NCBI GenBank assembly: GCA_030268105.1
Contig: BSDZ01000011.1
Span: 3,931,001 to 3,995,000, forward strand
Direction: 5' to 3'
Source of the DNA: Volvox africanus
Lineage: Eukaryota > Chlorophyta > Chlorophyceae > Chlamydomonadales > Volvocaceae
Length of the DNA: 64,000 bases
Part shown: piece after piece, positions 62,633 to 64,000 of the stretch
How the letters are laid out: each line of letters begins with the position of its first letter
How positions within the stretch are numbered: position 1 is the stretch's first letter
The notes under the pieces: model-generated
What the model saw: only the letters and a program-made list of their open reading frames with translations
What the model was told of the DNA's origin: nothing
Databases searched by the model: none
Program-made: the position numbers and the translations under genes

Positions 62633-64000
62633 CAGAGAGATATAGAGATATAGAGAGAGAAAGGAATGGAAATACGGGTGTGAACGCAAAGACAAATAGA
62701 ACCATGACAACAACAAAATGGGATATGGCAAGTGGACAACAGGAGTGCGAATGCTAAGGAAAAGGCAAGACAGTACAGGCTCACAAGCAAGGGGGAGGGT
62801 GGGTTCGGAAAAAGGGCAGGAGCTGTTCATGTGGCTGTCCGCGGTAGGCCCTTGTTAGGACCGCGAGAAGCACCCACCTGACCCAAGTATCCGGCAGTGC
62901 CCGACTCCACCAGAGGCCGCTCCGCAGCCAGACACAGCCTGTTGACGTGGCGACGAGCCTGGAGGACGAGGAAAATGAGGAATGGAGAGAGGAAAGCTAA
63001 CCAACAGAGCCGCCATCATAAAAAGGAGTTTGATAAGTAGTAAAGGAGGGTAAGCGATGAAAAGATGAGCGTCGCGTTAGACTACCAAGCCATGCAAGCC
63101 GCATACAGTCCCCTTCCCCACACCACCAAGGCACACAAGCCGCGGCCCCGCCCCATCTTACCTCCAACCTAGGTAAAAAGCCCGATCCGGCCAACAACAT
63201 CTTGGCCCAGTCACACGGCCGCGACCAGGACCCTTACCTCCAGGTTGTCCAGCCCATTCAGCACGAGGTCAAAACCACGGAAGAAGTCCACATCGAAGCG
63301 GCTCTCCTTCATGTTGGCGTGGTGGGCTGTAATGGATGCCGTGGGGCAGAAACCCTGCAAAGACGTGCACATGGAAAAGAGACACGCATCACGTATATGT
63401 TGGCAATCACCCATTCCAAAACTGATCAGGTGCAAAAGCCCTTCACAAATTGTAGGTGGAAAATGATTGTTCAGGCGCAGGCTGTGCCAATCCACCCACC
63501 TTGACCACCTGAGCGGCGATAATTGCTTTGCTCTGCCCCACATGATGCTTTCGGAAGAGAAACTGTCTGTTGAGGTTTGAGACTTCAATGGTGTCCAGGT
63601 CGACCTACGATGCGATTCCAAAGGCACGCAAGCTTACGCTGACCCAGGGGCCACGGCAAGTGAAACATCAAGGACCAACACAGATCCCACCCGGAGAATA
63701 TAAATACAAGATATAAAGGCTGTCACCCAATTTGCAGATACATTCAAAAATGCTGTCACAGCAGAAGCAAGATGCGGCTCTCGCTCACCACCTCAATGTT
63801 CCTAAACCCTGTGCAAACCAATGTTTTCAATAGCTCGCATCCAATGCCGCCAGCTCCGACGCAGAGGACTTTGGCCGACTTAATCTGCATTTAGGCGCGA
63901 ATTGCGGACAATTACCCCCTTTAGCTCCTTCATTTTAAGAACATAGGAACACAATTTTTATAGTGACTGAAATGGGCATCACCTTATCTTGCAGCTCCTT
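54888..64000 (-). CDS. UBA2: SUMO-activating enzyme subunit 2 (partial: N-terminus beyond window)
   Basis: Seventeen exons: 64000-63983 (cut by the edge), 63884-63789, 63604-63500, 63354-63238, 62958-62878, 62567-62393, 61880-61645, 60865-60710, 60371-60297, 59669-59571, 59116-59008, 58479-58337, 57647-57551, 56892-56738, 56522-56344, 55829-55757, 55031-54888 (about 685 aa visible). The ATP-binding loop [13 protein letters not shown] opens the model; [16 protein letters not shown] follows. Zinc Cys pairs are CFEC and CMVC; the catalytic Cys is in [10 protein letters not shown]. With SAE1 it adenylates SUMO and passes it to the E2 UBC9, mainly in the nucleus. The ubiquitin-fold part (exons 12-14) matches the family ([17 protein letters not shown]). 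The tail has a basic NLS (SRKRELEE ... KRAKL) and two SUMO-interaction-like motifs ([21 protein letters not shown] at the very end). A poly-Ala run of ten in exon 7 is lineage-specific. Introns carry LINE tails, simple repeats and an AT-rich patch. Confidence 0.92.
56129..56172. repeat. (CCA)n repeat in UBA2 intron
   Basis: Fourteen or so CCA units in the intron between exons 15 and 16; reads as poly-His or poly-Gly in non-coding frames. Confidence 0.9.
57755..58175 (+). other. AT-rich patch with broken frame in UBA2 intron 12
   Basis: Base composition drops sharply to AT-rich compared with neighbours. On the strand opposite UBA2 one frame runs ~115 codons and is protein-like ([38 protein letters not shown]), broken by two TGA and one TAG. 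Organelle genomes of green algae are AT-rich, so a nuclear copy of plastid or mitochondrial DNA is one explanation; I do not recognise the gene. Confidence 0.35.
58598..58831 (+). mobile_element. 5'-truncated LINE tail in UBA2 intron 11
   Basis: Matches the LINE from GCAGCTAGGTGTC (38370) to its end, with the hairpin preserved apart from one G-T pair. It is antisense to UBA2. An A-rich run (CCAAAAAATATATATA) follows the 3' end. Confidence 0.85.
61338..61552 (+). repeat. Purine-only GGGAGAG array in UBA2 intron
   Basis: Over 200 bp consisting almost only of G and A on the plus strand, with seven near-perfect GGGGGAGAGA units at 61459-61530. The tract is in the intron between exons 7 and 8, so the UBA2 RNA is C/U-rich here. 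Confidence 0.9.
62167..62271 (-). mobile_element. Divergent LINE tail, minus orientation
   Basis: Read on the minus strand: AAGCCGCGTGTTCGC, CTGCGCTGTGGTTCGGCC, GTCAGGGTCCCCG, GGGGCAAGCCGCCC, CACAGTGTAAT. These are the tail blocks in order. It lies in the intron between UBA2 exons 6 and 7, in sense with UBA2. Confidence 0.65.
62591..62660. repeat. (CA)n/(GA)n microsatellite in UBA2 intron
   Basis: CACACA run followed by GAGAGA and TATAGAGA runs immediately upstream of exon 6 on the minus strand, giving a C/T-rich polypyrimidine tract before its acceptor. Confidence 0.85.

Overview
The window is nuclear DNA of a chlorophyte alga, most likely a volvocine or Chlamydomonas relative. The evidence is intron-rich genes with GT-AG splice sites, a plant-type cryptochrome with a very long low-complexity tail like Chlamydomonas CPH1/pCRY, two plastid-directed proteins, and a LINE of the green-algal L1-like type. 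Species and family placement are inference from recognised motifs; no search was run. All exon models were built by hand from splice signals, unbroken codon phase and recognised motifs.

Layout. (1) 180-4526, minus: F-box/leucine-rich-repeat gene with a hAT-like transposon relic in its fourth intron. (2) 4527-8743: no recognisable gene. (3) 8744-11341, minus: plastid-type lipid phosphate phosphatase (PAP2 family). Only 506 bp separates it, head to head, from (4) 11848-18890, plus: plant-type cryptochrome. (5) 21.7-47.5 kb: an accessory region built on a tandem segmental duplication. Each unit has a ~1.6 kb repeat followed by a 14-exon secreted multicopper oxidase gene on the minus strand (24196-31786 and 40527-47442). 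A 5'-truncated LINE (about 33997-38627, plus) lies between them, with LINE tails, ~100-bp LTR-like insertions and large microsatellites around. (6) 47.4-50.7 kb: repeat-rich spacer with a three-copy 143-bp array made of LINE tails. (7) 50692-54161, plus: thylakoid-lumen cyclophilin of the CYP37 type, convergent with (8) 54888-64000, minus: SUMO-activating enzyme subunit UBA2/SAE2, whose N-terminal exon(s) lie beyond the right edge.

Functional links are limited: cryptochrome (light sensing), CYP37 and the LPP-type phosphatase (plastid) and UBA2 (nuclear SUMO conjugation) are housekeeping or regulatory genes, while the oxidase pair is a recently reshaped duplicate. The most notable observations are a ~100-bp TG...CA element with target-site duplications and a paralogous empty site, patchwork divergence between the two oxidase genes (one exon 100% identical between unrelated introns), a Cys at the predicted axial copper position in both oxidases, a PCNA-box-like motif in the LINE, and the LINE-tail array. 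I found no rRNA, tRNA or CRISPR array.
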